Shown here: in pieces, positions 45,026 to 52,191 of the stretch
How the letters are laid out: every line of letters starts with the position of its first letter
Numbering within the stretch: the first letter of the stretch is position 1
Assembly: GCF_030499575.1 (NCBI RefSeq)
Contig: NZ_JASTLC010000001.1
Span: 4,240,001 to 4,304,000, forward strand
DNA from: Streptomyces sp. DG2A-72
Lineage (GTDB): Bacteria > Actinomycetota > Actinomycetes > Streptomycetales > Streptomycetaceae
Direction: 5' to 3'
Length of the DNA stretch: 64,000 nt
Position numbers and translations under genes: made by a program
Notes under the pieces: generated by a model
The model's input: only the letters and a program-made list of their open reading frames with translations
Database searches by the model: none
Told to the model about the DNA's origin: nothing

Positions 45026-46540
45026 TCAGGACACGAGCTCAGGCTCCCGCTCCTCCACCCGCACCTCGGCCTCCGCCCCCTCCACATGCTGAGCCGGCCG
45101 CTTCGGCAGCGCGAACATCAGCAGGAAGATCGCGCCCATCACCGCGGCCACCCACCCCAGCGCGTACTGGAAGGCGTCCACGAACGCCGGGCCGACCTCG
45201 GCCGGCGCCAGCCGCTCGCTGATCCGGCCGAAGAACACGACCGACACCAGCCCGAGCCCCAGCGCGTTCCCCATCTGCATCACGGTGTTGATCAGCCCTG
45301 ACGCGGAACCGGCGTGCTCGCGCGGCACCTCCGACAGCACGGCGTCGGTCAGCGGGGCGAAGATCAGGCCCATGCCCGCGCCCATCACGATCAGGGGCAG
45401 CGCCATCTGCCAGGAGGCGATACCGAGGCCGTACCGCTCGGACTCCCACAGGTAGAGCAGGACACCCGCCGCCATCGTCAGCGCGCCCGCCTGAAGCACC
45501 TTGCGCCCGAAGCGCGGGACCAGCTTCTGCACCGACATCCCGGCCGCCACCGACACCGCGATCGAGAACGGCACGCCCGTCAGCCCCGCCCGCAGCGGGC
45601 TCCAGTCCAGCCCGATCTGCATGTACAGCGTCCACACCAGGAAGAAGACACCGAGCCCGATCCCGAACACCGTCTGCACCGCGATACCGGCCGCGAAGCT
45701 CTTCACCTTGAACAGCGACAGCTCGACCAGCGGGGAGCCGTCCCGCGCGGCCTTCCGCTTCTCGTACGCCACCAGCGCCGCGAACACGACGAGCGCGCCC
45801 GCCATCGACACGTACCCCCACAGCGGCCAGCCCAGCTCACGGCCGCGGGTCAGCGGGTAGAGCAGCATCAGCAGACCCAGCGTCACCAGGCCGACGCCGA
45901 CGAGGTCGAGCTTCAGCGCCCGCGGCGCCTTGGACTCGGTGATGAAGCGGCTGCCGAGGATCAGACCGATGATGCCGACCGGCAGGTTGATCAGGAAGAT
46001 GGGCCGCCATTCGAGCCCGAACAGGTTCCACTCGGTCAGCAGCGCACCCAGCAGCGGACCGGAGACGGCCCCCAGCCCCACGATCGCGCCGAACAGCCCG
46101 AACACCTTGCCCCGCTCGTGTGCCGGGAACGTCGCGTGCACGATCGACAGCACCTGCGGCACCATCAGCGCCGCCATCGCGCCCTGCAGTATCCGCGCGG
46201 CGACCAGCATCTCCGGGTTCACCGCGAAGCCGCACAGCGCCGACGCGACGGTGAAGCCGCCGATGCCGACGAGGAACACCCGCTTGCGGCCGTGAATGTC
46301 GCCGAGCCGTCCGCCGGTGATCAGACCCGCGGCGAAGGCGAGCGCGTAACCGGCCGTTATCCACTGGATCTGGCTGAAGGACGCACCGGCCTCCTGCTGG
46401 ATCGAGGGGATGGCGATGTTGACGATCGTGACGTCGACGAGGTCCATGAAGGCCGCGGTCATCACGATCGCGAGGGCGAACCAACGGCGACGGTCTGCCG
46501 GAGCGGCCGGCACGTGCGGTGAGGTCTCGGTGGAAGTCAT
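45026..46540 (-). CDS. DHA2 family (14-helix) MFS drug exporter
   Basis: Proton-coupled efflux protein of 504 residues with 14 predicted membrane segments. The DHA2 motif after helix 1 is DVTIVNIAIPSIQQ, motif A is GGRLGDIHGRKRVFL, and the export motif C appears as GAVSGPLLGALL. The C-terminal 25 residues are acidic. Divergent from a WYL-domain regulator across 62 bp that contain a perfect 9-5-9 operator, so it is probably repressed by that protein. Substrate unknown. Confidence 0.94.
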   Translation of the reverse strand: MTSTETSPHVPAAPADRRRWFALAIVMTAAFMDLVDVTIVNIAIPSIQQEAGASFSQIQWITAGYALAFAAGLITGGRLGDIHGRKRVFLVGIGGFTVASALCGFAVNPEMLVAARILQGAMAALMVPQVLSIVHATFPAHERGKVFGLFGAIVGLGAVSGPLLGALLTEWNLFGLEWRPIFLINLPVGIIGLILGSRFITESKAPRALKLDLVGVGLVTLGLLMLLYPLTRGRELGWPLWGYVSMAGALVVFAALVAYEKRKAARDGSPLVELSLFKVKSFAAGIAVQTVFGIGLGVFFLVWTLYMQIGLDWSPLRAGLTGVPFSIAVSVAAGMSVQKLVPRFGRKVLQAGALTMAAGVLLYLWESERYGLGIASWQMALPLIVMGAGMGLIFAPLTDAVLSEVPREHAGSASGLINTVMQMGNALGLGLVSVVFFGRISERLAPAEVGPAFVDAFQYALGWVAAVMGAIFLLMFALPKRPAQHVEGAEAEVRVEEREPELVS

Positions 46541-46559
46541 GTCCTCAAGTTAGAACCCC

Positions 46560-46582
46560 ACTAGGACAGATCGTGTCCTAGT
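46560..46582. promoter_or_regulatory. Operator between DHA2 exporter and WYL regulator
   Basis: ACTAGGACA-GATCG-TGTCCTAGT: perfect 9-5-9 palindrome in the 62-bp divergent promoter gap, 20 bp from each start codon. It is the obvious binding site for the WYL regulator and can control both genes. Confidence 0.82.
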
Positions 46583-46602
46583 GCTGCGGCATCCTCGAAC
46601 TC

Positions 46603-47568
46603 ATGACGACAGACACTCCGGCCCGGCTCCTCCAGCTGCTCTCCCTGCTCCAGACGCCCCGCGAATGGCCAGGCGGCGAGCTCGCCGACCGGCTCGGCGT
46701 CTCCCGCCGCACGGTCCGCAGGGACGTCGACCGGCTGCGCGAACTGGGTTATCCGGTACAGGCGACCATGGGCGCCGACGGCGGCTACCGACTGGTCGCG
46801 GGCAAGGCGATGCCGCCGCTCGTCCTCGACGACGAGGAGGCGGTGGCGATCGCGGTCGGGCTGCGGGCCGGCGCGGGGCACGCGGTGGAAGGAGTCGACG
46901 AGGCCTCCGTACGGGCCCTGGCCAAGCTGGAGCAGGTGCTGCCGTCTCGGCTACGGCACCGCGTCTCCACCCTCCAGGCCGCGACCACACCGCTGACCAG
47001 CGGAGACGGGGCGAGCATCGCGCCCGAGACGCTCACCGTGATGGCGTCGACCGTGGCCGGGCGGGAGCGGCTGCGGTTCGCCTACCGGGCGAAGGACGGG
47101 ACCGAGTCGCGACGGCTGACCGAGCCGTATCGGCTGGTGTCGACGGGACGCCGCTGGTACCTCGTCGCATACGACCTCGATCGCGCCGACTGGCGTACGT
47201 TCCGCGTCGACCGCGTGAGCGAGCCCTTCGCCACCGGCGCGCGGTTCGCTCCGCGGGAGCTGCCGACGGGGAGTGCGGCGGAGTATCTGCGGCAGTCGAT
47301 CCAGCGGCAGCAGGACACCTACGCATTCATGGTCACGTTCGCCGACTCCGCCGAGGCGGTGGGCGCACGGTTGCCGGGCTGGCTCGGGGCACCCGAGCCG
47401 CTGGGCCCGGACCGATGCCGGCTGCGGGCCACCACGAGCGATCCGGTGGAGTGGCTGGCGGTACGGCTCGCGATGCTCGGAGTCGACTTCACGGTGCAGG
47501 CACCGACAGAACTCGTGGAGTGCGTACGGGAGTTGGGCGGGCGGTTGAGCCGGGCGGGCGGGGAGTAA
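46603..47568 (+). CDS. YafY-type WYL-domain transcriptional regulator
   Basis: Regulator of 321 residues. An N-terminal winged helix of the HTH_11/DeoR kind spans residues 5-60 (LADRLGVSRRTVRRDVDRLRELGYPV). The WYL domain lies at about 140-215 (ERLRFAYRAKDGTESRRLTEPYRLV, with GRRWYLVAYDL giving the W-Y-L triplet). A C-terminal WCX domain completes it. WYL domains bind ligands or nucleic acid. Divergent from the DHA2 exporter. Confidence 0.94.
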   Translation: MTTDTPARLLQLLSLLQTPREWPGGELADRLGVSRRTVRRDVDRLRELGYPVQATMGADGGYRLVAGKAMPPLVLDDEEAVAIAVGLRAGAGHAVEGVDEASVRALAKLEQVLPSRLRHRVSTLQAATTPLTSGDGASIAPETLTVMASTVAGRERLRFAYRAKDGTESRRLTEPYRLVSTGRRWYLVAYDLDRADWRTFRVDRVSEPFATGARFAPRELPTGSAAEYLRQSIQRQQDTYAFMVTFADSAEAVGARLPGWLGAPEPLGPDRCRLRATTSDPVEWLAVRLAMLGVDFTVQAPTELVECVRELGGRLSRAGGE

Positions 47569-47570
47569 CC

Positions 47571-47622
47571 AGCGCCCCCGAAGGGGCGCGGGGAACTGCG
47601 CGACCAGCCACAACGGACCCGC
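47571..47622 (-). repeat. Dispersed intergenic repeat, copy B (terminator-like)
   Basis: On the minus strand it reads GTGGCTGGTCGCGCAGTT then CCCCGCGCCCCTTCGGGGG. It is nearly identical (about 43 of 44 positions, one indel) to copy A at 52003-52048 on the plus strand. It ends in a GC hairpin with a TTC loop. It follows the TetR remnant in that gene's direction. Confidence 0.8.
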
Positions 47623-47636
47623 GGACGAACGACGGC

Positions 47637-48180
47637 CTATCGCTGCCCCCCGCGGAGCGCTTCGCCCCAAAACCCCCGCACCGCCTCCAAGTTCCGCAAC
47701 GCCAACGCGGCCGGCCCCTCCGGTCCCGTCGCCGGTGCCTCGCCCGACGCCCAGGACTCGACCGCCACACGCACCGCGGCGCCGGCGACGGCAGCGGCGT
47801 AACGGAGTTCGGGGGACACCACAGAGCGCTCGGCAACGATGTCGTCACCCTCCGCGATCACCGACCCCTCTGCAACCCCACCCCGCTCCCCCAACACCAC
47901 AGCCAGCGACGTCTCGGACGCCAGACACACCTCGCCCCACACCTTCCGCAGTGCGGGGCTGGTCATGGCCAGGCGGACCAGCGTGCGCACCCACTCCCAG
48001 GACGCCGCGGAGACCCCTGTTCCCGGCGTCAGGGTGTGCCGTACGGCGTGTTCCAGGGCCTCGGGGAGCGGCAGTTCGGCAGGGGCCTCCCGTACCGCCT
48101 CGGCCCAGCGCTGGGCGCCCGTGGTGTAGAGCGGGGCGACCGCCTCCTCCTTGGTCGCGAAGTAGCGGCAGAAGACCACC
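47637..48180 (-). pseudogene. TetR family regulator remnant lacking the DNA-binding domain
   Basis: The frame encodes a TetR C-terminal domain that begins abruptly at the end of the recognition helix (FCRYFATKEEAVAPLYTTGAQRW, equal to the FFRYFxxKE seen about residue 45-50 of TetR proteins). It runs to GFWGEALRGG with stop at 47637. Upstream of about 48180 the homology is lost and the in-frame sequence (RYRYGTLIRL and beyond) is not HTH-like. The first 45 or so codons have been deleted or replaced. It could at most be a dimerisation-domain protein; a dead gene is more likely. Confidence 0.75.
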
Positions 48181-48428
48181 AGTCGGATTAGCGTTCCGTA
48201 GCGATACCGTGGCACACTGTCACGCGCACGCCCGGAGCCCAGGCGACGTCGGGCACTCTCCTCGGTCAGGGCCTGCGCCCTGACCGACCAGCGTCCGGAG
48301 GGACGTGCCACGCGGGCTGACGGCTCTTGCCGTTCAGCACCAGGGCACGAAGGCGATTGGCTCACACCCTGCGCAACACTCAGGGTCACTGATCCAGTCA
48401 GAGACGCTATGCCCATGTGACACAATCT

Positions 48429-48481
48429 GCCGTTCGGCGGGCCGCCCCGTGGTTCAGGTACGGGGTGGCCCGCCGAACGGC
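48429..48481. repeat. 22-bp stem inverted repeat
   Basis: Bases 48429-48450 pair with 48460-48481 (GCCGTTCGGCGGGCC and on), one G-T wobble, 9-nt loop. It is far stronger than the ordinary terminators here and has no nearby gene to serve. It may be a terminator of a lost gene, a small-RNA fold or an element end. Confidence 0.75.
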
Positions 48482-48598
48482 ATGCCGGGCACACGCCACA
48501 GGCAGAGCCGGGCCCCGGCGCCCGGGGGGAAGGGCACCGGAACCCGGCTCGGGGAGAGTCCCGGCGCCGGGGGGAGGGCGTCGGGACTTGGTTCAAAG

Positions 48599-48627
48599 GG
48601 GGTCGCTGGTCTTGTTCCCGCGACCCC
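48599..48627 (-). terminator. hrdD terminator
   Basis: GGGGTCGC pairs with GCGACCCC around a 13-nt loop; on the hrdD strand it is followed by CCCTTTG. It lies about 150 bp past the hrdD stop. Confidence 0.65.
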
Positions 48628-48777
48628 GCGGGTTGAAGCGGCGTTAAACACGCCATGTTTGCGCGGTCTTTCGCCACCAGCGCACGCGCCTCCGGAGGCC
48701 GTACGCCGCCCAGCGCACGCAGCGTCCCACGCGCGCCGGACCGAAACAGTCTGTCCTGCAGCTCTCTTACAGGTCTC

Positions 48778-49773
48778 TTACGCTGCCGCGTCGAACCCGG
48801 TGTCCCGGGCCAGCTTCTTCAGCTCCAGCAGGGCGTGCTTCTCGATCTGCCGGATCCGCTCACGCGTGAGACCGTGCTCCTTGCCGACCTCCGTCAGCGT
48901 GCGCTCCCGGCCGTCCTCGATGCCGTACCGCATCTTGATGATCGAGGCGGTGCGCTGGTCGAGGCGGCTGATCAGCTCTTCCAGTCCCTCGCTGCGCAGC
49001 AGCGTCAGCACCGACTGCTCGGGCGAGACCGCGGAGGTGTCCTCGAGCAGGTCGCCGAACTGGGTGTCGCCGTCGTCGTCCACCGACATGTTGAGCGAGA
49101 CCGGGTCGCGGGCCCAGTCCAGGACGTCCGTCACGCGCTCCGGCGTCGAGTCGAGCTCGGCGGCGATCTCGGCGGGCTCCGGCTCGCGGCCGTTCTCCCG
49201 GTTGAACTCGCGCTGGATGCGGCGGATCCGGCCCAGCTCCTCCACCAGGTGGACGGGCAGCCGGATGGTGCGGGACTGGTCGGCTATCGAGCGGGTGATG
49301 GCCTGGCGGATCCACCAGGTCGCGTACGTCGAGAACTTGAAGCCCTTGCGGTAGTCGAACTTCTCCACCGCGCGCACCAGACCGGCGTTGCCCTCCTGGA
49401 TGAGGTCCAGCAGGGGCAGGCCGCTGCGGGGGTAGCGGCGGGCCACGGCAACGACCAGGCGGAGGTTGGAGCGGATGAAGACGTCCTTGGCCCGCTCACC
49501 CTCGGCGACCAGTGCCTCGAGCTCCTCGCGGGCGGCGTCCACCTGGGACTCCGCCTCGCCGGCGAGGACCTGTCGCGCGAACACACCCGCCTCGATGGTC
49601 TGAGACAGCTCGACCTCCTTGGCGGCGTCGAGCAGCGGTGTGCGCGCGATCTCGTCGAGGTACATGCCGACCAGGTCGCGGTCAGCGATCTCGCCGCCGT
49701 GGGCGCGAACACTGCGTGCCGCGTCGGTCCCGCCCTTGGCGGACTGACGACGGGCGACGGCACCGGTTGCCAT
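48778..49773 (-). CDS. hrdD: RNA polymerase sigma factor HrdD (group 2 sigma-70)
   Basis: Sigma factor of 331 residues that directs RNA polymerase to housekeeping-like promoters but is dispensable. It has region 1.2 (DLVGMYLDEIARTPLL), region 2 (RSNLRLVVAVARRYPRSGLPLLDLIQEGN and FDYRKGFKFSTYATWWIRQAI), region 3, and region 4 (RERTLTEVGKEHGLTRERIRQIE). It is far shorter than HrdB, without the long N-terminal extension, and reads closely like S. coelicolor HrdD as I remember it. GGGAG lies six bases before the ATG. A SigR-type promoter lies upstream. Confidence 0.95.
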   Translation of the reverse strand: MATGAVARRQSAKGGTDAARSVRAHGGEIADRDLVGMYLDEIARTPLLDAAKEVELSQTIEAGVFARQVLAGEAESQVDAAREELEALVAEGERAKDVFIRSNLRLVVAVARRYPRSGLPLLDLIQEGNAGLVRAVEKFDYRKGFKFSTYATWWIRQAITRSIADQSRTIRLPVHLVEELGRIRRIQREFNRENGREPEPAEIAAELDSTPERVTDVLDWARDPVSLNMSVDDDGDTQFGDLLEDTSAVSPEQSVLTLLRSEGLEELISRLDQRTASIIKMRYGIEDGRERTLTEVGKEHGLTRERIRQIEKHALLELKKLARDTGFDAAA

Positions 49774-49882
49774 GCGTGCTCCCTTGCGATGGTGAGGTCA
49801 GCGGGTGGTCCTTCGGATGCCCGGTTCTACGCCTCGGGTGGCTCTTCTGTTCACTCCTCGGGTGCCCTGCATCCGATGGAAA

Positions 49883-49910
49883 CAACGACTGGAATCAGGA
49901 CAGAATTCCC
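49883..49910 (-). promoter_or_regulatory. SigR-type promoter for hrdD
   Basis: On the minus strand GGGAAT (49910-49905), 18 bases, then GTT (49886-49884). This is an exact match to the SigR consensus GGGAAT-N18-GTT used in disulfide stress. hrdD is an established SigR target in S. coelicolor, which fits. It lies about 110 bp upstream of the hrdD start. Confidence 0.85.
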
Positions 49911-49969
49911 AACCCGCCCCTCTATTTTTCTGATCATGCAGTACCCTGTGCCGCCACATAGGAGGCGTG

Positions 49970-50488
49970 ATGTCGTCGGAGCGTACAGAGGTGCAGGTCA
50001 GGCCGGGAGTCGAGAGCGACCTCGAAGCCCTCACCGATCTCTACAACCACTATGTACGTGAGACGCCCATCACATTTGACACGGCCGCCTTCGTTCCGGA
50101 AGAGCGCCGCCCTTGGCTGCTCTCCCACCCTGAAGACGGCCCGTACCGGCTGATGGTTGCCACGGAGGTGGACTCACAGGAAATTCTGGGCTACGCCACA
50201 TCCAGCCCTTACCGCGCGAAGCCCGCCTACGCGACCTCCGTCGAGGTCACGGTGTACGTCGCCCCCGGCGCGGGCCGCCGCGGCATCGGCACGCTCCTCT
50301 ACAAGGCCCTCTTCGAGGCGCTGGCCGACGAGGACCTGCACCGGGCCTACGCGGGCATCGCCCAGCCCAACGAAGCGTCCACGCGGCTGCATGAACGCTT
50401 CGGATTCCGCTACGTCGGCACGTACCGGGAGGTGGGCCGGAAGTTCGGCCGCTACTGGGACGTCGCCTGGTACGAGAAGGATCTGTAG
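49970..50488 (+). CDS. GNAT acetyltransferase (phosphinothricin acetyltransferase-like)
   Basis: Transferase of 172 residues. The N-terminal YNHYVRETPITFDT is the hallmark of the PAT/bar group, followed by the acetyl-CoA loop EVTVYVAPGAGRRGIGTLLY and HERFGFRYVGTYREVGRKFGRYWDVAWYEKDL. Such chromosomal copies may act on methionine sulfone/sulfoximine or related amino acids rather than phosphinothricin. ATG 49970 has GGAGG four bases upstream; the GTG at 49967 is too close. Confidence 0.92.
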   Translation: MSSERTEVQVRPGVESDLEALTDLYNHYVRETPITFDTAAFVPEERRPWLLSHPEDGPYRLMVATEVDSQEILGYATSSPYRAKPAYATSVEVTVYVAPGAGRRGIGTLLYKALFEALADEDLHRAYAGIAQPNEASTRLHERFGFRYVGTYREVGRKFGRYWDVAWYEKDL

Positions 50489-50504
50489 GCCGCTCGAACC
50501 GAGG

Positions 50505-51296
50505 TCACCCGAACTGAACGGACCGCTTCGCCATTCCCATCCAGAACCCGTCGATCACCGACTTCTGCGCGTCCAGCTCACCGGCCGCGTCCGCCGCGCC
50601 CAGCGTCACGAACAGCGGGGCGAAGTGCTCGGTGCGCGGATGGGCGTAGCGGCCGGCCGGGGCCTTGTTCAGGAAGTCCAGCAGGGAGTCCACGTCACGG
50701 GACTCCAGCGCGCTCCGGCCCCAGTCGTCGAACTCGGACGACCAGCGCGGCACTCCCCCGCCCGTGTGCCGCAGCGCGGCCAGGTTGTGGGTGAAGAAGC
50801 CGGAACCGACGATCAGTACGCCCTCGTCGCGCAGCGGCGCGAGCTTGCGGCCGATCTCCATGAGCCGGACCGGGTCGAGGGTCGGCATGGAGACCTGCAG
50901 GACCGGGATGTCGGCCTCGGGGAACATCTCCACCAGCGGGACATAGGCGCCGTGGTCGAGGCCGCGGTCCGGGACGTCCTGCACGGGCGTGCCCGGCGCC
51001 CGCAGCAACTTCCGTACGGACTCGGCGAGTTCGGGGGCGCCCGGGGCGTCGTACCGCACCTGGTAGTAGTGCTCGGGGAAGCCCCAGAAGTCGTAGACGA
51101 GCGGGACCGGCTCGGTGGCGCCGAGGGCGAGCGGGGCCTCTTCCCAGTGGGCGGAGACCATCAGGATCGCCTTGGGGCGCGGCAGGTCGGCGGACCAGGC
51201 GGCGAGTTCGCCGGGCCAGATCGGGTCGTCCGCGAGTGGTGGGGCGCCGTGGCTGAGATACAGGGCGGGCATGCGCTCCTGAGTGGCGGCGGACAT
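50505..51296 (-). CDS. DODA-type extradiol dioxygenase (YgiD family)
   Basis: Non-heme metal dioxygenase-like protein of 263 residues, class III LigB fold. Metal-ligand histidines are visible in LYLSHGAP (His16), VSAHWE, LDHGAY and the C-terminal HFAPLFV region. Family members open catechol-type rings (4,5-DOPA dioxygenase), but the natural substrate in bacteria is usually unknown. Divergent from a marR gene across 134 bp carrying direct repeats, so probably regulated by it. Confidence 0.92.
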   Translation of the reverse strand: MSAATQERMPALYLSHGAPPLADDPIWPGELAAWSADLPRPKAILMVSAHWEEAPLALGATEPVPLVYDFWGFPEHYYQVRYDAPGAPELAESVRKLLRAPGTPVQDVPDRGLDHGAYVPLVEMFPEADIPVLQVSMPTLDPVRLMEIGRKLAPLRDEGVLIVGSGFFTHNLAALRHTGGGVPRWSSEFDDWGRSALESRDVDSLLDFLNKAPAGRYAHPRTEHFAPLFVTLGAADAAGELDAQKSVIDGFWMGMAKRSVQFG

Positions 51297-51327
51297 GACG
51301 GCGACTCCCTCCGGGGAACTGGTGCTC

Positions 51328-51357
51328 GAAGCTATTGCTTGAAGCTGTTGCTTGAAC
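51328..51357. promoter_or_regulatory. Tandem 13-bp repeats in the dioxygenase/marR promoter
   Basis: GAAGCTATTGCTT and GAAGCTGTTGCTT lie back to back, followed by a third GAAC. At the junction GCTT-G-AAGC is a small palindrome. They sit just upstream of the dioxygenase gene, the expected place for MarR binding. Confidence 0.6.
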
Positions 51358-51430
51358 TCTAAAACACCCCTTCTGAATCCTACGCATCGTTTGTTTAACC
51401 TTCAAGGAGGGCCCTCGTACAGTGGAGTAC

Positions 51431-51958
51431 ATGAACACGGCACCCGCATCCTCCGAAGAAGCGTCCACAGCCGAGGAGCCCCGCTGGCTCACCGCCGACG
51501 AGCAGCGCACCTGGCGCTTCTACCTGCACGCCAGCACGCTCCTCGAGGACCACCTGGACCGCCAGCTCCAGCGTGACGCGGGCATGCCGCACATCTACTA
51601 CGGCCTTCTGGTCGCCCTTGCCGAGTCCCCCGGCCGCCGGCTGAGAATGACCGAGCTGGCCATGCACGCGAAGATCACCCGGTCCCGGCTCTCCCACGCC
51701 ATCGCGCGCCTGGAGAAGAACGGGTGGGTACGGCGTGAGGACTGCCCATCCGACAAGCGGGGCCAGTTCGCGGTGCTGACGGAGGAGGGCGCGGAGGTGC
51801 TGCGCCGCACCGCGCCCGGCCATGTCGAGGCCGTACGCCAGGCCTTGTTCGACCGGCTCACCCCCGACCAGCAGAAGTCCCTCGGCGAGATCATGCAGAT
51901 CATCGCGGAGGGGCTCCAGCCGAGCGAGGCGGGCGCGGATCTGCCCTGGCTGCGGTGA
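51431..51958 (+). CDS. MarR family transcriptional regulator
   Basis: Dimeric regulator of 175 residues. The winged helix spans about residues 60-125 (RLRMTELAMHAKITRSRLSHAIARLEKNGWVRREDCPSDKRGQFAVLT, with the DxR wing motif). N- and C-terminal helices form the dimer. A GTG three codons earlier is possible. Divergent from the dioxygenase gene, which it probably represses until a phenolic ligand binds. Confidence 0.93.
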   Translation: MNTAPASSEEASTAEEPRWLTADEQRTWRFYLHASTLLEDHLDRQLQRDAGMPHIYYGLLVALAESPGRRLRMTELAMHAKITRSRLSHAIARLEKNGWVRREDCPSDKRGQFAVLTEEGAEVLRRTAPGHVEAVRQALFDRLTPDQQKSLGEIMQIIAEGLQPSEAGADLPWLR

Positions 51959-52002
51959 CGCTCCGCTGGAAGTGCCGCGATCTGTAGGCGATTGTCTGCG
52001 GC

Positions 52003-52048
52003 GCCGTCGTGGCTGGTCGCGCAGTTCCCCGCGCCCCTTCGGGGCGCT
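52003..52048 (+). repeat. Dispersed intergenic repeat, copy A (terminator-like)
   Basis: Contains GTGGCTGGTCGCGCAGTT followed by the hairpin GCGCCCC-TTC-GGGGCGC, 45 bp past the marR stop. Nearly the same sequence lies in inverted orientation at 47571-47622. I recall this sequence as frequent between Streptomyces genes, with no assigned function beyond termination. Confidence 0.8.
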
Positions 52049-52078
52049 GCCACAAGGGGCGTTGACATAAAAGGGTGC

Positions 52079-52121
52079 GGACCTGCCCCCGGCTCCGGTG
52101 CGCGGAGTCGGGGGCAGGTCC
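52079..52121. terminator. Strong hairpin between marR and DHA2 exporter
   Basis: An 18-bp stem (52079-52096 with 52104-52121, one G-T wobble) and a 7-nt loop between two convergent genes. Confidence 0.85.
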
Positions 52122-52191
52122 TGGGAGTCGTACGTACGAGAGCGTCCCCTCCCCCGTACGTACGAGTCGGTCCCGAAGGGGTGTCGTCGGC

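Larger units (their letters stand above)
48181..48777. other. Gene-free region with large hairpins
   Basis: About 600 bp between the TetR remnant and hrdD with no credible gene on either strand. It contains a 10-bp hairpin at 48263-48286, a 22-bp hairpin at 48429-48481, two G+C-rich units sharing CCCGGCGCC 46 bp apart (48514 and 48560), and the hrdD terminator at 48599-48627. It looks like deletion debris plus regulatory RNA structure. Confidence 0.6.
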
